From Bacillus sp. F19 (GTDB lineage Bacteria > Bacillota > Bacilli > Bacillales > Bacillaceae): a stretch of 64,000 nucleotides of DNA. The stretch is taken from contig CP085710.1 of NCBI GenBank assembly GCA_023823795.1, forward strand, positions 1,328,001 through 1,392,000. Direction: 5' to 3'. Shown piece after piece: positions 43,132-52,041 of this stretch. The notes under the pieces were generated by a model. That model made no database searches. It had not been told where the DNA came from and saw only the letters and a program-made list of their open reading frames with translations. The number at the start of each line of letters is the position of its first letter. The first letter of the stretch is position 1. The translations under genes were made by a program, and so were the position numbers.

Positions 43132-43695
43132 ATGACCAAAACAATTGGACTAATTTGTGGTAGTTTAAGAAAAAGTTCTTATAATCGAATTATTGCACAA
43201 TCCCTAGTTGACATGGAAGGTAGCACTGAGTTTCGCTGGATTGAAATTAAAGATCTCCCTTTATTTGATGAAGATTTAGAAGTCGGCGGCGGACCGGAAA
43301 CTGTAGCATCATTTAAAAAAGCAATTCAAGAAGTTAACGGTATTATTATTGTAAGTCCTGAGTACAATTCAGGCATTCCTGGTGTGTTAAAAAACGCATT
43401 AGATTGGGCTTCAAGACCTCCAAAGACTTCGGTTCTTCATAGAAAACCAGTAGGTGTGATAGGAGCAACCCCTGGGGGATTAGGAACGGCTTTTTCTCAA
43501 ATGCAAATCAGACAAACACTAGAAGCCATACAAGCTCAAGTTCTTCCGTTTCAAAAAGTTTTAATTTCACAAGTACATGAAAAGATTGACTCAAATCAGA
43601 AAGTGCTTACTGACGATAAAACAAAGCGATATCTTCAGAGTTATTTGCAACAATTTTTGCTTTGGATCGATCACACTCCCTTTGAAAATAAATAA
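43132..43695 (+). CDS. NADPH-dependent FMN reductase
   Basis: A 187-residue flavodoxin-like flavoprotein of the FMN_red family (azoreductase/quinone or chromate reductase type). The phosphate-binding loop is CGSLRKSSYNR (residues 10-20) and the flavin loop is SPEYNSGIPGVLKNALDWAS (about 78-97), the classical signature. It would reduce quinones, azo dyes or metals with NADPH. AAAGGGG lies 8 bp before ATG 43132; the upstream TTG 43114 has none. Normal family length; monocistronic. Confidence 0.9.
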   Translation: MTKTIGLICGSLRKSSYNRIIAQSLVDMEGSTEFRWIEIKDLPLFDEDLEVGGGPETVASFKKAIQEVNGIIIVSPEYNSGIPGVLKNALDWASRPPKTSVLHRKPVGVIGATPGGLGTAFSQMQIRQTLEAIQAQVLPFQKVLISQVHEKIDSNQKVLTDDKTKRYLQSYLQQFLLWIDHTPFENK

Positions 43696-44073
43696 TCATT
43701 GTTCTAAGATGAGTCTGCAGCAAGCCTTGACGTTATCTTGCAAGAGGCAGTTGCTTGCATTATTGACAGAGACTCGCAAAATTTAGATTTCTCATACTTT
43801 TTATTCCACATGATCTTGCTGACTACTTAAAAGTTCCTGATGTTGCTGAAGGTAAACTCCTTCCGCACTTTTCAAAAATTTGTAAATAAAAACAATTTAG
43901 TATATTTTTTTCTCGGTCTCTAACCTGATTTTCTTACCATTTAAAAAGACTTCTGTCCATAAGGATAGAAGTCTTTTTAAAAAAGTTGGATGTACTTGTG
44001 TTCATTTCTTTTCAATGAGGGATTCACAACTGGTAAACAAATGACCTTTAAAGAGCAGATCATTCCTGTTTTA
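43696..44073. other. Intergenic region with a short coding remnant
   Basis: Between the FMN reductase and the RNase J paralog no gene is evident. A short plus-strand stretch near 43805-43889 reads IPHDLADYLKVPDVAEGKLL before TAA and may be the tail of a lost gene. A bidirectional terminator lies at 43943-43978. Confidence 0.4.
43943..43978. terminator. Bidirectional terminator
   Basis: AAAAAGACTTCT (43943-43954) pairs with AGAAGTCTTTTT (43967-43978), with inner TCC/GGA. A-tract and T-tract flanks allow use on both strands, including for the RNase J operon. Confidence 0.8.
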
Positions 44074-45744
44074 TTAAACCTCGATAATGATGGGAAGAAT
44101 CATTGGTCTTCTCTTGGTTTGGACAAATAAAAAATGTCCAAGTTTTTCTTTTATCTCTTTTTTGATTACGTTCCATTGGTTGTTTTTCTTTGTTAAAAGT
44201 GAATTTACAGTTGTTTTTGTAAGTTGATTAACTTCTTGCAGTAACGCTTCAGAATCACGTGCATAAACAAATCCTCGTGAAATAGCATCTGGACCGGAAA
44301 TGATTTTTGCTTCCGTTTTGCTTAAAGTGATTACGATAACAAGCATCCCGTCTTCTGAAAGCTGTTTCCTGTCTCTTAAAACGATATTGCCGATATCGCC
44401 AATACCTAAACCATCAACATATACATTGCCTGCTTGTATTGAACGAGTTTGAACGGCTGTCTGATTCGAAATGTCTACAATATCCCCATTTTTCATAACA
44501 TACATATTTTCTGCTGCAACACCCACGGATTCTGCCAGTAAACAGTGATGGTGAAGCATTCTGTATTCTCCATGAATAGGGATGAAATATTTAGGTTTCA
44601 TCAAAGTCAGCATCAGCTTGAGTTCTTCTTGATAGGCATGGCCTGAAACATGCATTCCAGTTGAACTGCCAGACCCGTATATGACAGTTGCTCCTAAGTT
44701 AAATAAATTATCTATAATACGGGAAACGTTTCTTTCATTCCCTGGGATTGGGGAAGCTGAAAAAATCACAGTATCTTCAGGCAATACCTCGACATTTCGA
44801 TAACTTGAGTTTGAAAGTCTGGCAAGAGCAGCCATTGGTTCACCTTGACTTCCAGTACAAAGGATCGCTACCCGCTCAGGAGGCAATTGATTGATTTCAT
44901 GTGCTTCAATCAGCATGCCATCGGGTATTTGAAGGTATCCTTGATCGATAGCCACGGATACCACATTAACCATACTTCGTCCGAGTAAGGCTAATTTTCT
45001 ATTCGTTAATTTTGCAGCATTCACGATTTGCTGAACACGATTTACATTTGAAGCAAAAGTAGATATGAAAATTTTTCGATGAGCTTTTATGAAGGCATCT
45101 TCGATATGTTCTCCTACGATTTGTTCGGAAGGAGTAAATCCTGGCCTTTCAGCATTTGTGCTTTCTGATAAGAGCAGCAAAACGCCTTCACTGCCTATTT
45201 TGGCCATTTTATGTATATCAGTATGCTGATTATTTACTGGGGTCAAATCAAATTTAAAATCTCCAGTATGGACAACAGTTCCTTCAGGGGTGTTAAAAAC
45301 TACGCCAAGGCAATCAGGGATGCTGTGATTTGTTTTAAAGAAACTTAATTTTAGAAATTCAAATTCAATTTTTGTTTCTGAGTCAATTCTTATCAGTTGT
45401 GTGTCAGCCAAAAGATTATGTTCTTTTAACTTAATCTCGATTAATCCTAAAGTAAGCCTGGTCGCATAAATTGGGATGTTCAGCTGTTTTAAAAGATAGG
45501 GAATACCCCCGATGTGGTCTTCATGCCCATGAGTAACCACTAAACCTTTGATTTTATCTTTGTTCTCTTTTAGGTAAGCAATATCAGGAATGATCAAATC
45601 AATTCCCAGTAGACTTTCATCGGGAAATTTCGATCCGCAGTCAATGACAACCATTTCATTATCGTACTGTAAGGCATACATGTTTTTACCGATTTCATTT
45701 AATCCGCCAAGTGCAAATATTGAAAGCTTTTCACTAGTCATCAA
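44074..45744 (-). CDS. Ribonuclease J paralog
   Basis: A 556-residue metallo-beta-lactamase/beta-CASP ribonuclease, family RNase J (5'-3' exonuclease and endonuclease in mRNA decay). The metal site THGHEDHIGG lies at residues 71-80 and HTGDFKFD near 160. Beta-CASP motifs include ESTNAERPG and FIPIHGEYRMLHHH near 395; the C-terminal domain is present. Length matches RnjA/RnjB (about 555). It is not in the usual rnjA or rnjB context but ends an operon with a DDAH-like enzyme, so it is probably a third, specialised copy. The start is TTG 45744 (AGGAGG 9 bp upstream) or ATG 45741. Confidence 0.88.
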   Translation of the reverse strand: MMTSEKLSIFALGGLNEIGKNMYALQYDNEMVVIDCGSKFPDESLLGIDLIIPDIAYLKENKDKIKGLVVTHGHEDHIGGIPYLLKQLNIPIYATRLTLGLIEIKLKEHNLLADTQLIRIDSETKIEFEFLKLSFFKTNHSIPDCLGVVFNTPEGTVVHTGDFKFDLTPVNNQHTDIHKMAKIGSEGVLLLLSESTNAERPGFTPSEQIVGEHIEDAFIKAHRKIFISTFASNVNRVQQIVNAAKLTNRKLALLGRSMVNVVSVAIDQGYLQIPDGMLIEAHEINQLPPERVAILCTGSQGEPMAALARLSNSSYRNVEVLPEDTVIFSASPIPGNERNVSRIIDNLFNLGATVIYGSGSSTGMHVSGHAYQEELKLMLTLMKPKYFIPIHGEYRMLHHHCLLAESVGVAAENMYVMKNGDIVDISNQTAVQTRSIQAGNVYVDGLGIGDIGNIVLRDRKQLSEDGMLVIVITLSKTEAKIISGPDAISRGFVYARDSEALLQEVNQLTKTTVNSLLTKKNNQWNVIKKEIKEKLGHFLFVQTKRRPMILPIIIEV

Positions 45745-45786
45745 TACAAAAATCCTCCTATGTATATAAACTTTTTTGAGAGAGAA

Positions 45787-46638
45787 TTACATGATTCGTT
45801 TAATTGGCAGCGTGCAGCAGCGGAAAGATCCGCCTGATTTAATAATTTCACTAAAATCAATTTTAATCACATCATACCCGCGCTTGCTTAATTGCTGATT
45901 GACTTCTGCGTTTTGAGGTAAACTGATGATTTTTTTATTTCCTATTGAAAGAACGTTTACACCCATAGAAAACTGTTCTTCTTTAGAAACCTCAATTAAA
46001 TCAAATCGATTGGCTAATAGGTTATATTCACTATCATTAAGGCCATCTTTATAAATAAGGGCCTCTGTATCCGAAATAATATTGAAGATACAATCTAAAT
46101 GTAAAATTTCTTTTTTTATAGGGATAGGAATGACCGTATAATCTATTAGATGTGACTGAATTTTTTCAATGGCACCGGCAGTTGTCCTTTCACTTAAACC
46201 AATATAGACTGTTTTACGGTCAATAATGACATCGCCGCCTTCAGTCTGATCTTCGACAAGATCTATGTACTTTATTCCAATGGTATTAAGCCATTCTTTT
46301 AGAATTCCTTCTTCACCCTGCCTGATTGGCATTTTCATATCCGAAATAAATAAAACCTCTCCTACAGCAAATCCGATATCTCTAGTAAAAACCTGTTCTG
46401 GATATTTTTCTTTTGAAGGAAGGATATGAGTCTCGATTCCGTTATTTTTAAGAGCATCAACAAAAGTTTGATGTTGAACGATTGCTTTTTCCACTTGAAT
46501 ATTTTCTTTATGATATCTTCTTTGAGTCTCATTAATTACCTGACTGATCCTCATAAATCTTGGTTCGCATAGGATTACATTCTTTAAAGAATCATATTCG
46601 GAAAAGCAGCTTACTTCTGTTTTATCTTCTTGATGCAT
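45787..46638 (-). CDS. Amidinotransferase/DDAH-like guanidino hydrolase
   Basis: A 283-residue enzyme of the pentein fold, resembling dimethylarginine dimethylaminohydrolase and arginine deiminase-like YkgA. It would hydrolyse a guanidino group through a covalent Cys intermediate. Visible motifs are VFTRDIGFAVG (substrate loop), EGGDVI (Glu-Gly-Gly-Asp), HLDCIFNII with the catalytic His, and GGSFRCCTLPI with the catalytic Cys near the C-terminus. ATG 46638 has GGAGG 8 bp upstream and is preferred to the longer frame from 46695, which overlaps the upstream gene. It is 22 bp after the DUF2524-like gene and about 45 bp before the RNase J paralog. Confidence 0.82.
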   Translation of the reverse strand: MHQEDKTEVSCFSEYDSLKNVILCEPRFMRISQVINETQRRYHKENIQVEKAIVQHQTFVDALKNNGIETHILPSKEKYPEQVFTRDIGFAVGEVLFISDMKMPIRQGEEGILKEWLNTIGIKYIDLVEDQTEGGDVIIDRKTVYIGLSERTTAGAIEKIQSHLIDYTVIPIPIKKEILHLDCIFNIISDTEALIYKDGLNDSEYNLLANRFDLIEVSKEEQFSMGVNVLSIGNKKIISLPQNAEVNQQLSKRGYDVIKIDFSEIIKSGGSFRCCTLPIKRIM

Positions 46639-46660
46639 TTCATTATCCTCCGAAAAAGTT

Positions 46661-46915
46661 TTATTGGATGCTCTGCAGGGCAACAAGTGTTTCATTTAAA
46701 TGCATTAAATGTTCTTTAGCATGATGAACCATAGTTGCCTGTTCATCATTTTGCAAATCCTGGTGCATAACAATGCTTAATTGGTCTTTGGCTAACTTTA
46801 AAGCTCTTAAGGCCCTTTGGTATTCTTCGGAGTTAAAATTCATTTGGGCCTGGATCACCGCATTTCTTGCTTGTTCTACAAGCTGCAGCATTTCATCAAA
46901 ATTAGTATGTTCCAT
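46661..46915 (-). CDS. Small coiled-coil protein, DUF2524-like
   Basis: An 84-residue, all-helical, acidic protein with heptad-like spacing of Leu and Ala (MLQLVEQARNAVIQAQMNFN, then YQRALRALKLAKDQLSI). This is the pattern of the small Bacillus DUF2524/YtzC family, of unknown function. GGAGG lies before the ATG. It is the first gene of a three-gene minus-strand operon with the guanidino hydrolase and the RNase J paralog. Confidence 0.65.
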   Translation of the reverse strand: MEHTNFDEMLQLVEQARNAVIQAQMNFNSEEYQRALRALKLAKDQLSIVMHQDLQNDEQATMVHHAKEHLMHLNETLVALQSIQ

Positions 46916-47330
46916 TATCTTTCCTCCAAGAGACGCATGATCATAATTTGGTTTTCATCTTTCATAAAACCAGATTATTGTTGAACAAGTTTAAATGCTT
47001 CAAATTGATATGGTGATTGAATGCATGATTTTCTGCTGGGGCTTTTACTTTGTCTGCCACTTGCAGCACGTTTTCTTTATATTCTGCTCAGGTAACTTAA
47101 GACTCATACAGATAAATGAATCCCGGTTATCATAAACGCTGGTCCTGATATTAGTTGTATTTTATGATTTTTTCTCGTCTAGTCAGTTTGATTATTGATA
47201 GAAAATCTAAAACAATTGATGGGTAAATTTTTCACTCAATCGCAATCTTCTCTTATTATTTAGCTTTCTCATCTGATACGCGCACCCTTTTCAGTTCCCA
47301 AAAATAAATTGGGGGGAGGAGGGATAATAC
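46916..47330. other. Intergenic region with no evident gene
   Basis: 415 bp between divergent units. It must hold the promoters of the DUF2524 operon (minus) and of the YcgG-like gene (plus). No open frame with a ribosome site, no strong hairpin and no recognised operator was seen. Confidence 0.6.
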
Positions 47331-48110
47331 GTGAAGCTTATATATGATAAAAACTGCCTTTATAAAAACGAAGCAATACTTGAAGACTGGGAACGAAAAG
47401 CATTTCATTTATTCTCAGAAAAAATACAAAACAAGGAACTTAAATTTCCTTGTATACCAGCTGCACAAGGGTTTGCTATGGATCACTTTAGATATGCATT
47501 TGTTGATGATCCAGAAAGCATAAACTCACTCTCTGATTTTGCACGCAAGTTTACCTATTATTCCGAAATCTCTAAAACGACTGGCACATACTCTTCACTT
47601 ATTGTTTTCTTTAATAACATGCCTGAAACTGATAGATATACGCCGGAGAATTATGAGGCTCTTTTTTGGAAGATATTATCAAACATAAAGCAGTTCGATG
47701 AGGAGCAATGGCCAGCAGACATTCCAATAGATCCGGAAAATAAATTCTGGGAGTACTGTTTCGCTGGTGAAAAATACTTTATGTATTGTGCAACCCCCAG
47801 TCATCGCCACAGAAATAGCCGTTTTTTTCCTTACCTCATGTTAGCAATTACACCACGCTGGGTGTTAAATGAATTCGGAAAGAATAAAATCCAGAGCAGC
47901 AAAGTGAAAAAAGAGATAAGGAGAAGATTAAACCTATATGATACAATTTCTCCTCATCCAGATTTGAATCAGTATGGGAACGAGGATAATTATGAATGGA
48001 AGCAGTATTTCCTGCGGGATGATCATACATCACCCAAGTCCTGTCCATTCTCTGGCTATGGGAAAAATGACATATACTCGGAGTCTAAGAAAAATAGGGA
48101 TAATCTTTGA
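47331..48110 (+). CDS. ycgG: YqcI/YcgG family protein, possible haem N-hydroxylase
   Basis: A 259-residue protein of the YqcI/YcgG family. Its opening FPCIPAAQGFAMDHFRYAF, the central FWKILSNIKQFDEEQWP and the later PSHRHRNSRFFPYLML and CPFSG are conserved in the family. Characterised members, such as GntA in guanitoxin and DcsA in cycloserine synthesis, are haem-dependent N-hydroxylases acting on arginine-like substrates; whether this one does so is inference. GGGGGGAGGAGGG precedes the ATG. It converges on a LysE-type exporter gene, 7 bp away, the same pairing as ycgF-ycgG in Bacillus subtilis. Confidence 0.85.
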   Translation: MKLIYDKNCLYKNEAILEDWERKAFHLFSEKIQNKELKFPCIPAAQGFAMDHFRYAFVDDPESINSLSDFARKFTYYSEISKTTGTYSSLIVFFNNMPETDRYTPENYEALFWKILSNIKQFDEEQWPADIPIDPENKFWEYCFAGEKYFMYCATPSHRHRNSRFFPYLMLAITPRWVLNEFGKNKIQSSKVKKEIRRRLNLYDTISPHPDLNQYGNEDNYEWKQYFLRDDHTSPKSCPFSGYGKNDIYSESKKNRDNL

Positions 48111-48117
48111 GTCTTCA

Positions 48118-48744
48118 TTAAAATAAAATCAACCATGCATGATAGCCAAAATAGATTCCAAATCCAATCATCGATAATGATGAAAGGAATGAGATTGCGA
48201 TCAAAAGTTTAGAGTGAAGGAACTTTCTTGCATAACTTGAGACTGCGGCCATTGTAAAATCCCAGATTAAAATCCCGCAGATGATAGCAGTGCTGTATAA
48301 TAGAAGCTGATTGACACTGGAACCAGAAACAGTTTTAGCTAAAACTGATCCATAAATTCCTAACCAGAACATAATGGTCAGCGGGTTTGAAACAGACATG
48401 ACAAATCCTGATAAAAATGAGCTTAAGACCGAATTTTTAAAAGAAGCATCATTCCTGATATGTATTTCTCTTATGCTCAAAAGACTTTCGATACCCGAGT
48501 AAAGAAGGACAAAGAAACCAAAAATCCAAAGAAACGTTTTCATAAATGAAGAGTCTATAAAATGAATCACACCAAAATATACAAGCATCATATAAAGCAG
48601 ATCAGCGAGCAACGCTCCTATCCCAAAAATCCATGCATGAAAAAATCCTTTTTTAATACCGCGATTAAGCTGAGCTGCATTTACAGGACCAATAGGTGCT
48701 GCAAGAGAAATACCAAGAATCATATAGGTCATGAAAATGTTCAA
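48118..48744 (-). CDS. ycgF: LysE-family exporter (YcgF-like)
   Basis: A 208-residue, six-helix amino acid exporter of the LysE/RhtB family. The first helix carries GISLAAPIGPVNAAQLNRGI, the family signature with the conserved Pro-Ile-Gly-Pro. Other helices lie near residues 40-60, 65-82, 112-140, 150-170 and 180-205. TTG 48744 with GGAGGG 7 bp upstream is preferred; a longer frame to 48798 lacks a ribosome site. It is the tail-to-tail neighbour of the YcgG-like gene, as in B. subtilis, which suggests a shared substrate or product. Confidence 0.85.
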   Translation of the reverse strand: MNIFMTYMILGISLAAPIGPVNAAQLNRGIKKGFFHAWIFGIGALLADLLYMMLVYFGVIHFIDSSFMKTFLWIFGFFVLLYSGIESLLSIREIHIRNDASFKNSVLSSFLSGFVMSVSNPLTIMFWLGIYGSVLAKTVSGSSVNQLLLYSTAIICGILIWDFTMAAVSSYARKFLHSKLLIAISFLSSLSMIGFGIYFGYHAWLILF

Positions 48745-48962
48745 AGTGGTGCCCTCCAAATTGATTTTATATGTAAGCATATTCCTGGGGAGATGCATGT
48801 ACCACTTTTATTGAAGAAATAGGGAATAGTCTTTTTTACGCTGGAAAATAGACATTTAAATGATCGCCATTTTTCATCATTCAAAAAAGGCCAAAAAAAT
48901 TAGCCTAATCTCATCACTGTTACATGTTTGACATGGACGAGGAATAGCCTGAGGAGAAACAG

Positions 48963-48996
48963 AAAAAACGCTCAGAATAATTTCTAAGCGTTTTTT
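48963..48996 (-). terminator. Terminator of the 48-residue gene
   Basis: AAAAAACGCT and AGCGTTTTTT with inner AGAA/TTCT pairs form a stem of about 14 bp with A and T tails on each side, 28 bp after the small gene's stop. Confidence 0.8.
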
Positions 48997-49024
48997 AGTG
49001 ATTTCCACTGCTGTTCCATGCAGT

Positions 49025-49171
49025 TCAAGCAAAGCAAGGATCATTAAAGTAAACAATTTCAGATAGAAACTTGCTGCCTTTTAATTTTTTATAAGCATCT
49101 CTGGCTTCTTTTTCTGTGCTGAATTCGTACATTTTAATCGTTTCCTTTAAAAAGAGCGTGATCACCCACAT
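49025..49171 (-). CDS. Small hypothetical protein (48 aa)
   Basis: A 48-residue protein starting MWVITLFLKETIKMYEFS and continuing TEKEARDAYKKLKGSKFLSE. The strand-strand-helix-strand pattern ending VYFND looks like a small ferredoxin-like fold. AAGGAGG lies 8 bp before the ATG and a strong terminator follows, so it is a real gene in spite of its size. No family name can be given. Its upstream side borders the 52-bp tandem array. Confidence 0.65.
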   Translation of the reverse strand: MWVITLFLKETIKMYEFSTEKEARDAYKKLKGSKFLSEIVYFNDPCFA

Positions 49172-49349
49172 GATATTTCCTCCTTGTTCAGCCGATTTTG
49201 TCTTCTTATTAAAACCTATTTCGAGATGGACATATTATGACTAAAAATCGACATGTGCCGGGTAAGCATTCCGGAAACTTCCTAGTTTTTCTTTGTGTAC
49301 ATGTACCCTTCCAAGATAATTCTCGCTGTTCGAACAATTTTGATGGCAC

Positions 49350-50475
49350 GAATATGACTTTGAGCTAGTTTGGGGGCACCATAGAACGCTATGATTACCC
49401 AATGAGTGGATTTGAGCTGCTTTGGGGCACCATACAGAATCTATGATTACCCAATGAGTGGATTTGAGCCGATTTAGGGTCTCATACGGACGCTATGAGT
49501 ATCCAACTCCAGGATTGAGCCTGAAAAGGGGAATCATACGCACTCAATGAGTATCCAACTCCAGGATCGAGCCTGAAAAGGGGAATCATACGCACTCAAT
49601 GAGTATCCAAATCCACGATTGAGCCTGAAAAGGGGAATCATACGCACCCTATGAGTACCCAACTCCAGGATCGAGCCTGAAAAGGGGAATCATACGCACC
49701 CTATGAGTACCCAACTCCAGGAGTGAGCCAAAAAAGAGGAATCATACGCACTCAATGAGTATCCAACTCCAGGATTGAGCCTGAAAAGGGGAATCATACG
49801 CACCCTATGAGTACCCAACTCCAGGATTGAACCAAAAAAGAGGAATCATATGGACTCTATGAGCATCCAACTCCAGGATTGAGCCTGAAAAGGGGAATCA
49901 TACGCACCCTATGAGTACCCAACTCCAGGATTGAACCAAAAAAGAGGAATCATATGGACTCTATGAGCATCCAACTCCAGGATTGAGCCTGAAAAGGGGA
50001 ATCATACGCACTCTATGAGCATCCAACTCCAGGATTGAGCCTGAAAAGGGGAAGCATATGCACCCTATGAGTACCCAACTCCAGGATTGAGCCAAAAAAG
50101 AGGAATCATAAGCACTCAATGAGTTATCCAACTCCAGGATCGAGCCTGAAAAGGGGAATCATACGCACCCTATGAGTACCCAACTCCAGGAGTGAGCCAA
50201 AAAAGGGGAATCATACGCACTCAATGAGTATCCAACTCCAGGATTGAGCCTGAAAAGGGGAATCATACGCACCCTATGAGTACCCAACTCCAGGATTAAG
50301 CCAAAAAAGAGGAATCATATGGACGCTATGATTACCCAATGAGTGGATTTGAGCTGGTTTGGGGCACCATACAGACTCTATGATTATCCAATGCGTGGAT
50401 TTGAGCACTTTTGGGGATCCATACGAGCTCTATGACTACCAAATGCCTGGATTTGAGCCGATTTAGGGTCTTATC
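49350..50475 (+). repeat. Non-coding tandem array, about 21 units of 52 bp
   Basis: A run of about 1.1 kb with a 52-bp period. A typical unit reads ATCATACGCACCCTATGAG, then TACCCAACTCCAGGATTGAG and CCTGAAAAGGGGA. CTATGA or CAATGA cores occur at about 49388, 49441, 49492 and so on to 50428, some 21 in all. Two alternating unit types (CACCCTATGAGTACCC and CACTCAATGAGTATCC) make up the core; the first two and last three units are more diverged (GAGTGGATTTGAGC). There is no open frame and no spacer variation as in CRISPR. It ends immediately before the LysR-type gene. Confidence 0.95.
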
Positions 50476-50513
50476 CATAAATAAATTTGATGTCTAACTG
50501 GGAGGAAATGAGG

Positions 50514-51386
50514 ATGGATGAACGGGATTGGCTGGTTTTACAAACGCTTTACCGAGAAAAAAACATCACCAAGGCCGCTCAGCACTTATATATTTCACAG
50601 CCCGCATTGACGAATCGCCTGCAGCAGCTGGAAAAGGAATTCGGCGTGACCATCGTGCACAGAGGAAGGCGCGGCGTTCAATTTACTCCACAAGGCGAAT
50701 ATTTGGCGAAATGTGCATATGATATGCTGTCAGCCATTCAAAAAATAAAAGAAAATGTCCTGAATATGGAGGATAACACAGTTGGAACATTAAGGCTTGG
50801 TGTATCTAACTTTTTCACAGATTATAAGCTTCCTAATCTATTAAAATTATTTAAAGAGCAGTACCCGAATGTGGAATTCAAGGTAACGACCGCATTCAGC
50901 AGCGAGATTGCCCATTTAATTTACAGCGGTGATGTTCACATCGGGTTTGTCAGGGGAGATTACAGCTGGAAAGGGCAAAAGCGTCCGTTGTTTGAAGAAA
51001 CCTTGTGCATTGCTTCAAAAGAAGAAATAGATATCTCGAAACTCCCTGAACTGCCAAGAATTGATTATCAAACAGACCCTCTTCTGAAAACAGCCGTAGA
51101 TCATTGGTGGTCTGAACATTTCACTCAGCCTCCATTAATAAGTATAGAAGTGGATAAAGCCGATACATGCAAAAAAATGGTTGTAAACGGATTAGGCTAT
51201 GCCATCTTGCCGAGTATGATCTTAAGTGATGTTGATGGCCTGCACAAAATTGTGATCGAAACAGTTGATGGAAAGCCTATCATGCGTAAAACATGGATGT
51301 TTTTTCATGAAGAATCCCTGCAGCTGAATATTGTGAAGGCATTTGTGGATTTTATCGGGAATTTGGATTTTGAGAATGGGATTTAG
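50514..51386 (+). CDS. LysR-family transcriptional regulator
   Basis: A 290-residue LysR-type regulator. The N-terminal winged helix (WLVLQTLYREKNITKAAQHL, then ISQPALTNRLQQLEKEFG) covers residues 5-65. The effector-binding domain (GTLRLGVSNFFTDYKLPNLL onward) spans 90-290 with the usual two-lobe pattern and KMVVNGLGYAILPSMI near 235. ATG 50514 has GGGAGG 8 bp upstream; the frame's first ATG (50487) does not. Its target is unknown: there is no divergent gene, only the 52-bp tandem array directly upstream, which makes up its promoter side. Confidence 0.9.
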   Translation: MDERDWLVLQTLYREKNITKAAQHLYISQPALTNRLQQLEKEFGVTIVHRGRRGVQFTPQGEYLAKCAYDMLSAIQKIKENVLNMEDNTVGTLRLGVSNFFTDYKLPNLLKLFKEQYPNVEFKVTTAFSSEIAHLIYSGDVHIGFVRGDYSWKGQKRPLFEETLCIASKEEIDISKLPELPRIDYQTDPLLKTAVDHWWSEHFTQPPLISIEVDKADTCKKMVVNGLGYAILPSMILSDVDGLHKIVIETVDGKPIMRKTWMFFHEESLQLNIVKAFVDFIGNLDFENGI

Positions 51387-51445
51387 GCGTTTGCTGCTTG
51401 ACATCAATGCGGAAAATTTTATCCTTTCTTATCTCTAAAAAATAA

Positions 51446-51474
51446 GCTGATGTGGATTCACATCAGCCTTTTTC
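51446..51474. terminator. Shared terminator, LysR and UPF0316 genes
   Basis: GCTGATGTG (51446-51454) and CACATCAGC (51459-51467) form a 9-bp stem followed by CTTTTTC. The UPF0316 stop codon lies in the right arm. Confidence 0.8.
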
Positions 51475-52041
51475 AGTATAGGACTCAGCTGGTCCTTTTA
51501 TTTTTTTCTTGTTAAACATACTCTGTCTTTTCTTCATCGATTTCGTCAAATAACCGCCTTTAAACGAACGGATTTCATAGGACATCATGAAAGCAGCTGG
51601 TTCTCTTTCCTGAATAATTTCGAGCAATTCCTCTTCGCGTGACCGCTTTGAAACGATGTCTAAACGATAGCGGGTGGAATTGATGCCCTGTCCTTCAAAC
51701 GAAGTAACGCCGAAACCTGCATTTCTTAAATCATTCACAAGCTCCGTATTTCTCTCCGGAATATTTACTTGATAGGTTATATAGCCAATGGCAAGCTTCT
51801 TCTCCAATAATCCGCCAAGGAGCAAACCAATACTGAACCCAACGACATAAGCGATAATGTTATAAAGGTTTGATAGATCCTGAAAGACAATCCCTAAGCT
51901 GATGATGTAGATAATCGCTTCCAATAACCCGACACCAGCTGCTGATTTTGTTTGATTTTTTACAAGAAGGATGGTTCTCATCGTGAGGACCGGGACAAAA
52001 ATCAGCTGCAGTAAAAAGATCAACAACGCTTGAAGCATCAT
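51463..52041 (-). CDS. UPF0316 membrane protein (DUF2179)
   Basis: A 192-residue protein with three N-terminal membrane helices (about residues 4-26, 36-58, 62-84) and a C-terminal DUF2179 cytosolic domain ([18 protein letters not shown], then SRYRL-like strand and [20 protein letters not shown]). This is the UPF0316/YebE arrangement. DUF2179 resembles a cyclic-dinucleotide or small-ligand module, but no function is established. ATG 52041 has AAGGAG 9 bp upstream and is preferred to the ATG at 52083. Confidence 0.85.
   Translation of the reverse strand: MMLQALLIFLLQLIFVPVLTMRTILLVKNQTKSAAGVGLLEAIIYIISLGIVFQDLSNLYNIIAYVVGFSIGLLLGGLLEKKLAIGYITYQVNIPERNTELVNDLRNAGFGVTSFEGQGINSTRYRLDIVSKRSREEELLEIIQEREPAAFMMSYEIRSFKGGYLTKSMKKRQSMFNKKKIKGPAESYTEKG

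Noticed and set aside
49350-50475. CRISPR array
   Set aside because: The 52-bp units are contiguous with no unique spacers, and no cas gene is in the window.
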